Origin: Halomonadaceae bacterium
GTDB lineage: Bacteria; Pseudomonadota; Gammaproteobacteria; Pseudomonadales; Oleiphilaceae
Length of the DNA stretch: 64,000 nt
Direction: 5' to 3'
NCBI GenBank assembly: GCA_007692645.1
Contig: REBR01000184.1
Coordinates: 1 to 64,000 of the forward strand
The translations under genes were made by a program, and so were the position numbers. Below are positions 1 to 8,642 of the stretch, in pieces. A model generated the notes under the pieces. It did not search any database, was not told the DNA's origin, and worked only from the letters and a program-made list of their open reading frames with translations. Position 1 is the stretch's first letter; each line of letters begins with the position of its first letter.

Positions 1-214
1 CCCGCTACCCCGCCGCCAGGCACACCCCCCCCACCCGTCCCCCCCCCCCCACAGTAAAATCCATCACGGGCCCAATCGCCCTCCGGGGCAAAATCAACAC
101 GCGACGGGGGGCCTGGGGGTGTATGTCACGAAAAGCCAGGCAACGGTCGTCTTCGTAGACGATATCGGCGGGAATTTCCCGGTTAATGATTTTACTGAAG
201 ATGGTTTCTGCCAT
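1..214 (-). CDS. hinT: HIT-family hydrolase HinT, partial; 3' part runs into corrupted window edge
   Basis: N-terminus MAETIFSKIINREIPADIVYEDDRCLAFRDIHPQAP matches the HinT family; similarity is lost in the G/C homopolymer-rich first ~110 bp. Confidence 0.8.
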
Positions 215-279
215 GGGATGTATCCTTGTGATTCCGGCAATGGATGAAGGTCATGGTCCAGGTATGGCCTGGTCAGGGG

Positions 280-1563
280 TTACAGGGGCAATCGGCGTAA
301 CAGGGTTTTCATTGGCCTTGAGAGATGCCCGTCCAGGCCCATGGCAAACCGGGCCACTTCATTGCGCGCCGGTGACAGGGAGCCAGCCAGCCCCAGGCCC
401 AGGTTACGTAACAGTTTCAGTGGGGGGTGCCGGTTGCTGAAACCATGGTAGAACAGGTCCATGGCCGTCATCATCAGGGTATTTTCCGGGCGCCGTTCCT
501 GTTCATAGGCCTGCAGTAGCCCTGAAGCCCCCGGGTCACCCTGTTGCCGCCGTGCCTGAGTCAGTAACCGGCTCAGGCACTGGGCGTCCTGAAAGCCCAG
601 GTTCAGCCCCTGGCCCGCCAGGGGATTGATGGTGTGAGCAGCATCACCCACCAGCACCACCCGCCCTTTGCTGTACTGGTGCGCATGTTGCCGGGCAATA
701 GGGAAGCGGCCATGGGCGGGGGCCCCTTGCAGCCTTGGCAGCTCTTCAGGAAAGGCGTCGCGAATGGCATCCAGCAATGCGGTTTCATCCAGGGCGGCCA
801 GCCGGTCCAGGGTATGGGGGTCGTGGTACCACACCAGCGAGCCCCAGCACTGGCCATCAATGGTTGGCAGCGGCAGGTAGGCCCGGGGGCCGGTAGGGGT
901 GAACATCTGCCAGGTAATGTCCTGGGCAGGGGCTTCATGGGCGACGGTAATGACCATGGCATGCTGCTGATACTGATCACTGCTGGTGCCAATACTCACT
1001 TGCTGGCGGGTCATGGAGGCAGCGCCGTCGGCAGCAATAACCAGGGGGGCGGTCAGAATCTGGTCCTTCAGGGTGACTGTGGCCTGCTGTTCATCCTGGG
1101 TCAGTGAAACCAGTGTGGCGGGGGCCAGCAGGGTGGCGCGTCCATCCGCCTCCAGGGCTTCCCACAGGGCGCTCTGGGTTACCGGATTCTCGACGATGTG
1201 GCCCAGTTGCGGGCGCTTCAGGTCAGCGGCATCAAAGGTGGTTCTGGCACGGGCCGATAGCTGCGCCAGGGCGGGTATCTGTGCCAACAGCCCGGCCTGC
1301 TGCTCCCATACCGACATGCGCCGGAACGGGGTGGAGCGACGCTGCACAATGCCTTCCCAGACGCCCAGTTCCCGCAACCAGCGTTCACTGCCACTGCTGA
1401 TGGCAGACACCCGCAGGTCTGGCCGTTGGGAAGCTTCAAAGGGCACTGGCGCTGCCCGGTCAATCAGTGCTACCTGCCAGCCGGCCCGGGTCAGGGCCAG
1501 GGCCAGGGCGGCGCCGACCATGCCCGCGCCCACCACAACTATGTCATACGCTGTGCTTTTCAT
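280..1563 (-). CDS. ubiF: FAD-dependent ubiquinone biosynthesis hydroxylase (UbiF/UbiH family)
   Basis: DIVVVGAGMVGAALALAL Rossmann motif, RVSAISSGSERWLRELGVW, VVLVGDAAHTINPLAGQGLNLGFQD; overall pattern resembles UbiF. Confidence 0.85.
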   Translation of the reverse strand: MKSTAYDIVVVGAGMVGAALALALTRAGWQVALIDRAAPVPFEASQRPDLRVSAISSGSERWLRELGVWEGIVQRRSTPFRRMSVWEQQAGLLAQIPALAQLSARARTTFDAADLKRPQLGHIVENPVTQSALWEALEADGRATLLAPATLVSLTQDEQQATVTLKDQILTAPLVIAADGAASMTRQQVSIGTSSDQYQQHAMVITVAHEAPAQDITWQMFTPTGPRAYLPLPTIDGQCWGSLVWYHDPHTLDRLAALDETALLDAIRDAFPEELPRLQGAPAHGRFPIARQHAHQYSKGRVVLVGDAAHTINPLAGQGLNLGFQDAQCLSRLLTQARRQQGDPGASGLLQAYEQERRPENTLMMTAMDLFYHGFSNRHPPLKLLRNLGLGLAGSLSPARNEVARFAMGLDGHLSRPMKTLLRRLPL

Positions 1564-1636
1564 GGGGGATCCGATGGGTTGCATGTGCCTTTATGCTAAT
1601 GCATCCATCGGCCCCGGAACAGTCAGCAGGACATAT

Positions 1637-2170
1637 TCAGCTGGCCCGGGCCTTACGCTGGCGGGCCGCCTTGCCACTGAGCCAGGCCGGGCGCTTGGCC
1701 CCCGGGCGGATAAAGCCCTGGCTGATTTCCACCGGTTTTACCAACCGCAGGTAGTCTTCCATGGCTATTTGCATGGCTTCGGTGTGGCTGCCTGCGGCAA
1801 AGGTGATCTGGGGCTCCAGGGTCAGGGTTTCACTGCAATAGACCGGCATGCCGAACAGGTTACCCAGTGGCGGCATGGCCCCCACTTCGCAGTCCGGAAA
1901 ACGGTCGGTGAAGTCTTCTTCGTCAGCCAGCTCAATCAGGTCGCTGTTGAGTACGTCACTGAGGCGGTCCCAGCGAATACGAAAGCTGGCGGGCAACACC
2001 AGCATGGCCATTTCACCGTCCAGCATGATAATCACGGTTTTGGCCACCTGGTCGGCGGGCACCTGGCAATGATGGGCCAGGGACTGGGCAGTAAACCCCG
2101 GGGGATGGGTAATACACTGGTAGGGAATGGATTCGTTGTCGAGAACGTCTTTCAGCGTTTTAACGGGCAT
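1637..2170 (-). CDS. YbaK/EbsC (ProX-like) aminoacyl-tRNA deacylase domain protein
   Basis: 177 aa; YbaK-type domain (VAKTVIIMLDGEMAMLVLPAS, PPLGNLFGMPVYCSETL, FAAGSHTEAMQIAMEDY). Confidence 0.8.
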   Translation of the reverse strand: MPVKTLKDVLDNESIPYQCITHPPGFTAQSLAHHCQVPADQVAKTVIIMLDGEMAMLVLPASFRIRWDRLSDVLNSDLIELADEEDFTDRFPDCEVGAMPPLGNLFGMPVYCSETLTLEPQITFAAGSHTEAMQIAMEDYLRLVKPVEISQGFIRPGAKRPAWLSGKAARQRKARAS

Positions 2171-2321
2171 GGCTGAACCTCCAACCGAAATCAGTATGTG
2201 CTCACCCGGAAGGTGAACACGCCTGATTCTGAGATTAGCCCAATGTGGCCGTTGCGGGTAAAAGTGAATGGTTAAATAATGTGCAGCTGAGAAGCGGTTT
2301 GCAGAATTGCCCCTGCTCGGG

Positions 2322-3158
2322 CTACTGCTTATTGACCGGTGACTGTAATTGCCGTTGTGGAAACGGCATGGTCAGACCGGCGCCATCAAAGGCCAGTTTG
2401 ATCTGCTCCTGCATGGACCAGTAGGTGGGCCACAACACATCACCGTTGCTCCAGAAGCGCACTTTCAGTTCTACCCAGCTGTCACACAGGTCCCCCACTA
2501 CGATCATGGGGGCCGGATCCTGCAGCACCCGTTCATCTTGCGCCAGGGTGGCGAGGATCAGCTCCCGGGCCTGCTCGATGCTGTCGCCATAGCTCAGGCG
2601 AATGGGCAGGTCTACCCGGCGCTGGGGGTGCACGCTGTAGTTGACCACGCTGGCATTGGAGAGCTGGGCATTGGGGATAATGACCTGCTTCTTGTCGAAG
2701 GTATCCACTACTGTGTACAGCATCATGATGCGATTGACCCCACCCAGAAAGCCCTGGGCCTCAATGGTGTCCCCCACTTTGAAGGGCTTGAAGGTGAGGA
2801 TCAGTACCCCGCCGGCAAAGTTGGACAGGCTGCCCTGCAGGGCCAGGCCTACCGCCAGGCCAGCGGCACCCAGCAGTGCAATAAACGAAGTGGTGGCAAT
2901 GCCCACCATGCTGGCCACGGAAATCAACAGAACCACTTTCAGCAGCACCGAAGCCAGGCTGGTGACAAAGCGGCCCAGGGTCGGGTCATGGCGGGTCAGG
3001 CGGGTTTCCAGCAGCTGCACAAAGTGCCTGATCAGCCACAGGCCAACCACCAGGGTGACCAGGGCCAGTACCAGCTTGGGCAGGTAGTTCATGGCCATAG
3101 TGGCGCCGGTCTGGCTCAATTGTGCAGCCCATTCGGTATTCTGGGTCAGGTTTTCCAT
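2322..3158 (-). CDS. mscS: Small-conductance mechanosensitive channel (MscS family)
   Basis: GAAGLAVGLALQGSLSNFAGGVLIL pore helix and FKVGDTIEAQGFLGGVNRIMMLYTVVDT. Confidence 0.92.
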   Translation of the reverse strand: MENLTQNTEWAAQLSQTGATMAMNYLPKLVLALVTLVVGLWLIRHFVQLLETRLTRHDPTLGRFVTSLASVLLKVVLLISVASMVGIATTSFIALLGAAGLAVGLALQGSLSNFAGGVLILTFKPFKVGDTIEAQGFLGGVNRIMMLYTVVDTFDKKQVIIPNAQLSNASVVNYSVHPQRRVDLPIRLSYGDSIEQARELILATLAQDERVLQDPAPMIVVGDLCDSWVELKVRFWSNGDVLWPTYWSMQEQIKLAFDGAGLTMPFPQRQLQSPVNKQ

Positions 3159-3211
3159 GGTGTGTTCCTGTAGGTGCTAGAAAAACGGTTAAATAAGCGA
3201 TTTACCACCGT

Positions 3212-4333
3212 TCAGGCGGTTGTCACGGTATCCGCCAGGGTCAGACGGGCCGCTTTTTCCGCCAATGTCTGATGATCACCCCGTGCCAGTATCGGTCCGG
3301 CTTTGCGGGAAAGCTGGTAATCGTACATGGGGTCGTAATAATGGGTCAGTAACTGTTCAATCCACAGCCGGTGACCGTCCAGGTCAGCGCTGCCAGACTG
3401 GGCATCCAGTGCTTCCCCCATGATCGCCGCCAGGCGCTGATAGCGCTCACCACCAAGGCGTTTATGCACCCGCTCCAGGCTGCCCAGAAGAAAGTGGCGA
3501 AAGGCCGCAAAGCCAGGTTCAGCACCATCCCGCTGCATAAATGCCTGGCTCATGTCGATAACATAGTCCTGCAGGATGATTTCTACCCGCACCGCCCTGG
3601 GCTCCTCCAGTACCATCAGGGGCGCTGCCTTCATGCGGGCGTTCAGGGCCAGGGGCAGGGCGCAGCGGCCAATCAGGTGGCCTTCATCTTCCAGCCACAG
3701 GGGTTCCCCGGCAGCGGCGCTCTTTAACAGGGCAATATACAGCCGGTTTTCAAAATCGATCTGGCTCGGCTGTGGCGTCAGGGTGCGGCCAAAACTGGAG
3801 CCCCGGTGTTCTGCCATGGCCTCCAGATCCAGTGAGCGGGGCATTAACGGCAGCAGGCGGGTTTTGCCAGAACCGGTGCGGCCACTGATCAACACCAGGT
3901 TAAGGTGGTCAACCCGGCTGGCAAAGTCATCCAGCAGAAAGCGGCGCATGGCCTTGTAGCCCCCCTGCACCAGGGGGTAATCAATGCCCGCTTCTGCCAG
4001 CCACTGTTGACTGGTGCGAGAGCGCAATCCGCCGCGAAAACAGTAGAGGAAGCCGTCCGGGTGGGCATGGGCAAAGGCCAGCCACTGCTCCAGCCGTGCG
4101 TCCTTCAGCTCCCCCTCTACCAGTTGATGACCCAGGGCAATGGCGGCATCCTGCCCTTGCTCCTTGTAGCGCAGCCCGATACGGTGACGTTCCATATCGT
4201 TCATCAGGGGCAGATTGCGGGCAGTGGGAAAAGCCCCCAGGGCAAATTCTACCGGCGCACGCACATCCAGCAAGGGGCGATCCCTGAGAAACAGCTGCTG
4301 ATAGTCGCTGGTGTCCTGGCGGGATAACGGCAC
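3212..4333 (-). CDS. mnmH: tRNA 2-selenouridine synthase
   Basis: Rhodanese domain (CFRGGLRSRTSQQWL) plus P-loop (GRTGSGKTRLLPLM); GTG start at 4333 is more plausible than the track ATG at 4462. Confidence 0.88.
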   Translation of the reverse strand: MPLSRQDTSDYQQLFLRDRPLLDVRAPVEFALGAFPTARNLPLMNDMERHRIGLRYKEQGQDAAIALGHQLVEGELKDARLEQWLAFAHAHPDGFLYCFRGGLRSRTSQQWLAEAGIDYPLVQGGYKAMRRFLLDDFASRVDHLNLVLISGRTGSGKTRLLPLMPRSLDLEAMAEHRGSSFGRTLTPQPSQIDFENRLYIALLKSAAAGEPLWLEDEGHLIGRCALPLALNARMKAAPLMVLEEPRAVRVEIILQDYVIDMSQAFMQRDGAEPGFAAFRHFLLGSLERVHKRLGGERYQRLAAIMGEALDAQSGSADLDGHRLWIEQLLTHYYDPMYDYQLSRKAGPILARGDHQTLAEKAARLTLADTVTTA

Positions 4334-4429
4334 GTGATATCTCCAGAAAAGCCGAAATTGTACCTTATTTAACCGCCCAGGCGTATTCCCCCCAAGCCAG
4401 TTACAATGAGGATTTACCCAGGAATGCCC

Positions 4430-4558
4430 ATGTCTCAGGCGGTATTGGAACAACACCTTCACCGGACCCTGCCCCTGGGCCGGCTGTGCATCACTCGCCC
4501 TGAGGGCTGTCCGGATATATCAGGCCAGGGAGATGGCCAGGCACAAAAAAAAGGGTGA
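4430..4558 (+). other. Short open frame divergent from mnmH; possible truncated gene remnant
   Basis: ATG at 4430 after an AGGA motif; MSQAVLEQHLHRTLPLGRLCITRPEGCPDIS... is protein-like for ~30 codons, then runs into the sRNA terminator and stops. Confidence 0.3.
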
Positions 4559-4573
4559 CCGTAGTCACCCTTT
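4543..4573 (-). terminator. Rho-independent terminator of the CsrB-like sRNA
   Basis: Minus strand AAAGGGTGACTACGGTCACCCTTTTTTTT. Confidence 0.85.
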
Positions 4574-4795
4574 AAATCGGAACAGAAGCTGCGTCCTTGC
4601 AACTGTGCGACCGGTCCCTGATCGCGTATTTCCCTGTACCGTCCATGAGCACCGGCATCCTAGCCGGTATCCTATTAAGGAATCCCTCAAGCATTACTTC
4701 CGTTTATTCCTTGCTTCCCCTCAGTTCCTCTGAGGAAACCGTCCCTGTAACGTCCTTTCCCTGTCATCCGCTGACAGGGCTACTGTAGCAATTTG
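4543..4795 (-). ncRNA. CsrB/RsmZ-like CsrA/RsmA-sequestering small RNA
   Basis: About 15 GGA motifs in ~230 nt on the minus strand; hairpins present GGA in loops (CCCTGTCA-GCGGA-TGACAGGG, CCTCAG-AGGAA-CTGAGG, ACCGGC-TAGGAT-GCCGGT); ends in GGGTGACTACGGTCACCC + T8 terminator. Confidence 0.85.
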
Positions 4796-4944
4796 ATACC
4801 TAGGCATTGAAAAAAACCCGTTTCAGGATTGTCTGGCAATCGCGAGTGAAGTCTAAAAAATACTTGTAAAACATAGATATAAAAATCAACAAAAAAATAA
4901 GTGTGACGGGTGCAAGGTAAAATACAGCCAATGCTTACGGTCAA

Positions 4945-4962
4945 TGTAAGAGATATCGCACA
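4945..4962 (-). promoter_or_regulatory. GacA/UvrY-type upstream activating sequence for the sRNA
   Basis: Minus strand TGTGCGATATCTCTTACA matches 12 of 14 specified positions of the Pseudomonas GacA box TGTAAGNNATNNCTTACA; ~160 bp upstream of the inferred sRNA start. Confidence 0.6.
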
Positions 4963-5053
4963 GGAATTGTGGGCGATTGCTTACGGATTTAGATAAAGGA
5001 ATGCCTAAGAAGCTAAATAGGGGTATAGGGTAGGGCAAACACTATGGTTGAAA

Positions 5054-5941
5054 TTACCAGGCCAGGTCCAGGGCAAGGCCCACAAACACTGCCAGACCAG
5101 CCCAGTTATTATTGAGAAACGCCCGGAAACAGGCCAGCCGTTCCCGGTCACGAATCAGCCATTGCTGGTAGATAAAGCTGCAGGCCATGGCTGCCAGGCC
5201 TAAATGGAAGAACATGCCCAGCTGCGCCTGCTGCCCGGCCAGTAACAGCATGATAATGACCAGCCCCTGCAGGATACCAATCATTGGCCGGTCTGCATCA
5301 CCCAGCAGCACCGCAGTGGACTTGATGCCAATGCGCACATCGTCATCCCGGTCAACCATGGCATACAGGGTGTCATAGGAGACAGTCCAAACCAGGTTAG
5401 CCGCAAACAGCAGCCAGGCCAGTTGGCTAATCTCGTTACTCTGGGCTGCCCAGGCCATGGGAATGGCCCAGGAGAAGGCGGCCCCCAGGAACAGTTGCGG
5501 CAGGTGGGTGTAACGTTTCATAAAGGGGTAAATAAAGGCCAGCAGTACCCCGCCAAAGGCCAGGTAAAGGGTCAGGGTGTTGGTAAACAGCAGTACCAGC
5601 AGAAATGCCAGGGTAATCAGGATAACAAACAGCCCGATGGCTTCATTGGGGCTGATTCGGCCAGTGGCCAGGGGGCGCTCCCGGGTGCGTTTAACGTGGC
5701 CATCCAGATCACGGTCGGCATAATCGTTAATTACACAGCCCGCCGCCCGCATAATAAACACCCCGAGAATGAACACCACCAGGGTGCCGGGGTGGGGGAA
5801 ACCTTCCGCCGCCAGCCACAGGGCCCACAGGGTTGGCCATAACAGCAACAGGGTGCCGATCGGGCGGTCAAGGCGCATCAACTGGAGAAATTCCGGCAAT
5901 CGTTGCCGCAGGTGTTCGATGGATGGCATGGAGTCTCTCAT
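5054..5941 (-). CDS. ubiA: 4-hydroxybenzoate octaprenyltransferase
   Basis: [50 protein letters not shown]. Confidence 0.95.
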   Translation of the reverse strand: MRDSMPSIEHLRQRLPEFLQLMRLDRPIGTLLLLWPTLWALWLAAEGFPHPGTLVVFILGVFIMRAAGCVINDYADRDLDGHVKRTRERPLATGRISPNEAIGLFVILITLAFLLVLLFTNTLTLYLAFGGVLLAFIYPFMKRYTHLPQLFLGAAFSWAIPMAWAAQSNEISQLAWLLFAANLVWTVSYDTLYAMVDRDDDVRIGIKSTAVLLGDADRPMIGILQGLVIIMLLLAGQQAQLGMFFHLGLAAMACSFIYQQWLIRDRERLACFRAFLNNNWAGLAVFVGLALDLAW

Positions 5942-5980
5942 TGCTGGCGGGCAAACCCTGTCATTGTGGCAAAGTCCTGA

Positions 5981-6517
5981 TTATAGAGGCCGCCGGGCGT
6001 CGGCGCGAACCCGGTGGAAATGAAACGGGGCACTGGCCAGCACTTGCCAGAAAATGGGTTGAAAATACTCCGTGACCAGCAGGTCCTTGCCCCGGCGCTG
6101 AAAGCGGGAGCGCCGCCCCCAGTGGCCGTCAATTACGCTCTCGCCGGTAATAAAGCGGGCCCGTTGCCAGGGGTCCCGCTGAAACAGAGCCGAGCCCAGT
6201 GGTCGCCGGCCCAGCCGACGCAGGGCCCGCTCCGGCCCCGCCAGGGTGGCCATGGGTAGCACGGTACGGGCACGCACCCAGGAACTGCCATCACCCTCCA
6301 GTTGCACTTCCCGAATCCAGGCCCGCTGCCGTGGCGGCAGACCCAGAAAGCGGGCTTCATCGGTGGTGGGTGTGGCAATCCCCTGGGCCATAACCCGGAC
6401 CCGGAAATCCTCCTGGCAGACGGCTCGCAGGAGTCGGGTGAGGGAACCCTGGTGGGCGATAATGGCCCGCTGTGGCCTTGGCAGCCTGAACAGGGGGTGC
6501 GGCTGAAAACGAGACAT
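5981..6517 (-). CDS. ubiC: Chorismate lyase
   Basis: 178 aa; REVQLEGDGSSWVRARTVLP, RRLGRRPLGSALFQRDPWQRARF; adjacent to ubiA. Confidence 0.92.
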   Translation of the reverse strand: MSRFQPHPLFRLPRPQRAIIAHQGSLTRLLRAVCQEDFRVRVMAQGIATPTTDEARFLGLPPRQRAWIREVQLEGDGSSWVRARTVLPMATLAGPERALRRLGRRPLGSALFQRDPWQRARFITGESVIDGHWGRRSRFQRRGKDLLVTEYFQPIFWQVLASAPFHFHRVRADARRPL

Positions 6518-7083
6518 CAGAGTCCCTTGACCGCGTAAATTCCCGGGGCGTTGCGCAGGTAACCCTGATAATCCATGCCGTAGCCAAACAGAAAGCGGTC
6601 CGGAGCGGTAAGGCCGGTAAAATCCGCCGTTAAACCCGGCGTGGCTTTGCGGTTGTGCTGTTTATCCACCAGTACCGCGGTGAGTACCTGGGTGGCGCCC
6701 TGTTGCCGGCAATACTCCTTAATGGCCAGTAGGGTGGTGCCTTCATCCAGAATGTCGTCCAGAATCAGCACTGCCCGGTCCTGCATGGACAGCCCCGGAG
6801 TGGCCAGCCAGTGCAGTTCACCCCCCTGTGTCTGGTGTCCGTAACGTCCGGCATGGAGGTAATCCTGCTGCAGGGGAAACGGCAGTTTGGTGAGCAGTTG
6901 GCCCGAAATGATCAGCCCACCATTCATTACTGTCAAGATAATGGGCGCCTGGTTGGCAAGCCGTGCGGTAATGGCTTGGGCCATCTCTGTCAGGGCAGCT
7001 TCGACCTCTGTCTGGGTATAAAGACAGTCAGCGTCCGCAAGAATCTGCCGTGGGTCACCTGAAGCGGCGCGGGGGTCAGCCAT
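6517..7083 (-). CDS. hpt: Hypoxanthine-guanine phosphoribosyltransferase
   Basis: PRPP motif VLILDDILDEGTTL. Confidence 0.88.
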   Translation of the reverse strand: MADPRAASGDPRQILADADCLYTQTEVEAALTEMAQAITARLANQAPIILTVMNGGLIISGQLLTKLPFPLQQDYLHAGRYGHQTQGGELHWLATPGLSMQDRAVLILDDILDEGTTLLAIKEYCRQQGATQVLTAVLVDKQHNRKATPGLTADFTGLTAPDRFLFGYGMDYQGYLRNAPGIYAVKGL

Positions 7084-7307
7084 GGTGGTGGGTCCTGTGT
7101 GTCGGGAACAGAAAATGATCTGGCTTAAGCGGGGGCTAGTATAACGTTGCTGAGGGTTAACGCATATGAGTCGCAGGTGCTTGTGTTGATAGGCAGGTCT
7201 GGATTGTTAGACAATAACCCCCTGTCCCTGTTAATCCTCAATCCTGTAGAATGCCCGCTATCGCCGGGACCCCTCCCTGTAAATGACTGACGATCTGGAG
7301 AAAGTTT

Positions 7308-7475
7308 GTGAAAAAGTGGCAGTGCGTAGTGTGTGGTTTTATTTACGATGAAGCAGAAGGCTGGCCGGAAGACGGCATCGCTGCAGGCACTGCCTGGGAC
7401 GACGTGCCCGATGACTGGATGTGCCCGGACTGCGGTGTCGGCAAAGAAGACTTTGAAATGATCGAAATTGGTTAA
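7308..7475 (+). CDS. rubA: Rubredoxin (55 aa, GTG start; absent from ORF track)
   Basis: [55 protein letters not shown] with two CxxC Fe ligand motifs; immediately upstream of rubredoxin reductase. Confidence 0.96.
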   Translation: MKKWQCVVCGFIYDEAEGWPEDGIAAGTAWDDVPDDWMCPDCGVGKEDFEMIEIG

Positions 7476-7478
7476 TCC

Positions 7479-8642
7479 ATGATGAATGAAAATTCCCAGG
7501 CCCCAGTGGTCATTATTGGTACCGGTTTGTCCGGCTATTCCCTGGCACGGGAAGTGCGCAAGCTGGATAAAGACATTCCGCTGCTGCTGGTTACCGCAGA
7601 CGATGGTGCCAGCTATTCCAAGCCTATGCTGTCAACCGGCTTTACCAAGGAAAAGACAGCAGATGCCCTGGCCATGGCGGATGCGCAGAAAATGGCGGAT
7701 CAGCTGAATCTTCAGGTGCGTACCTTCGCCCAGGTTACCGCAATTGACGGTGATGCCCATTGCATCCACCTGGGTGATGAGTCCATTGCTTACCACAAGC
7801 TGGTACTGGCCTGGGGGGCGGATGTGATTCGTCTGCAACTGGACGGCGATGCCACTGACCGGGTGTATTCCATTAATGACCTGATGGATTACCGGAGTTT
7901 TCGTGAAGCGGTAGATGGTCACCAGCGGGTCGCCATTCTCGGTGCCGGTCTGATCGGCTGTGAGTTTGCCAACGACCTGCGCAATGGCGGCTTTGAGGTG
8001 GATGTTATTGCCCCCTCAGACACTGTACTGCCGGGGTTGTTGCCACCACAGGCAGCTGCCGCGGTACAGCGGGGCCTGACCGATGGGGGTGTACGTTTCC
8101 ATCTGGGGAAAGCGGCTACCGCAGTCAATGGGGATGCAGCCGGTGTCAGTCTGACCCTGGACGATGGCAGCACCCTTGCCGCAGACATTGTGATTTCCGC
8201 TGTGGGCCTGCGCCCCCGCACTGAACTGGCGGCCAAAGCCGGTCTCGAAGTGGGTCGTGGCATCAAGGTGAACCGCCAGTTGCAGACCAGCGTTGCGGAT
8301 ATCTACGCCATGGGTGACTGTGCTGAAGTGGAAGGTCATGTGCTGCTGTATGTACTGCCGCTCATGGCCAGCGCCCGGGCACTGGCGAAAACCCTCACCA
8401 GCGAGCCCACGGCGGTGAGCTACGGCAGCATGCCCGTGCTGATCAAGACACCCAGCTGCCCGACGGTGGTTTCTCCCCCGGCGGCGGGGGCCCAGGGTGA
8501 GTGGCAGGAAGAGGTGGACGGTAATAGCGTTCGGGCACTGTTTCGTGCCCCGGATAATACCCTGCTGGGGTTTGCCGTCACCGGTGATTACGTGGCTGAA
8601 AAACAGGCCCTGTCCCGGGAAGTACCGGCCATTCTGCCATGA
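7479..8642 (+). CDS. rubB: Rubredoxin-NAD(+) reductase
   Basis: FAD/NAD Rossmann motifs (VVIIGTGLSGYSLAREVRK, VAILGAGLIGCEFANDL), IYAMGDCAEV; operon with rubredoxin. Confidence 0.93.
   Translation: MMNENSQAPVVIIGTGLSGYSLAREVRKLDKDIPLLLVTADDGASYSKPMLSTGFTKEKTADALAMADAQKMADQLNLQVRTFAQVTAIDGDAHCIHLGDESIAYHKLVLAWGADVIRLQLDGDATDRVYSINDLMDYRSFREAVDGHQRVAILGAGLIGCEFANDLRNGGFEVDVIAPSDTVLPGLLPPQAAAAVQRGLTDGGVRFHLGKAATAVNGDAAGVSLTLDDGSTLAADIVISAVGLRPRTELAAKAGLEVGRGIKVNRQLQTSVADIYAMGDCAEVEGHVLLYVLPLMASARALAKTLTSEPTAVSYGSMPVLIKTPSCPTVVSPPAAGAQGEWQEEVDGNSVRALFRAPDNTLLGFAVTGDYVAEKQALSREVPAILP

Noticed and set aside
986-2176. 396-aa + strand ORF
   Set aside because: Antisense to ubiF and the YbaK gene; high-GC shadow ORF.
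4533-4788. ORFs 4533..4733 and 4597..4788 (+)
   Set aside because: They lie antisense to a structured GGA-rich sRNA with a terminator; the translations are not protein-like.
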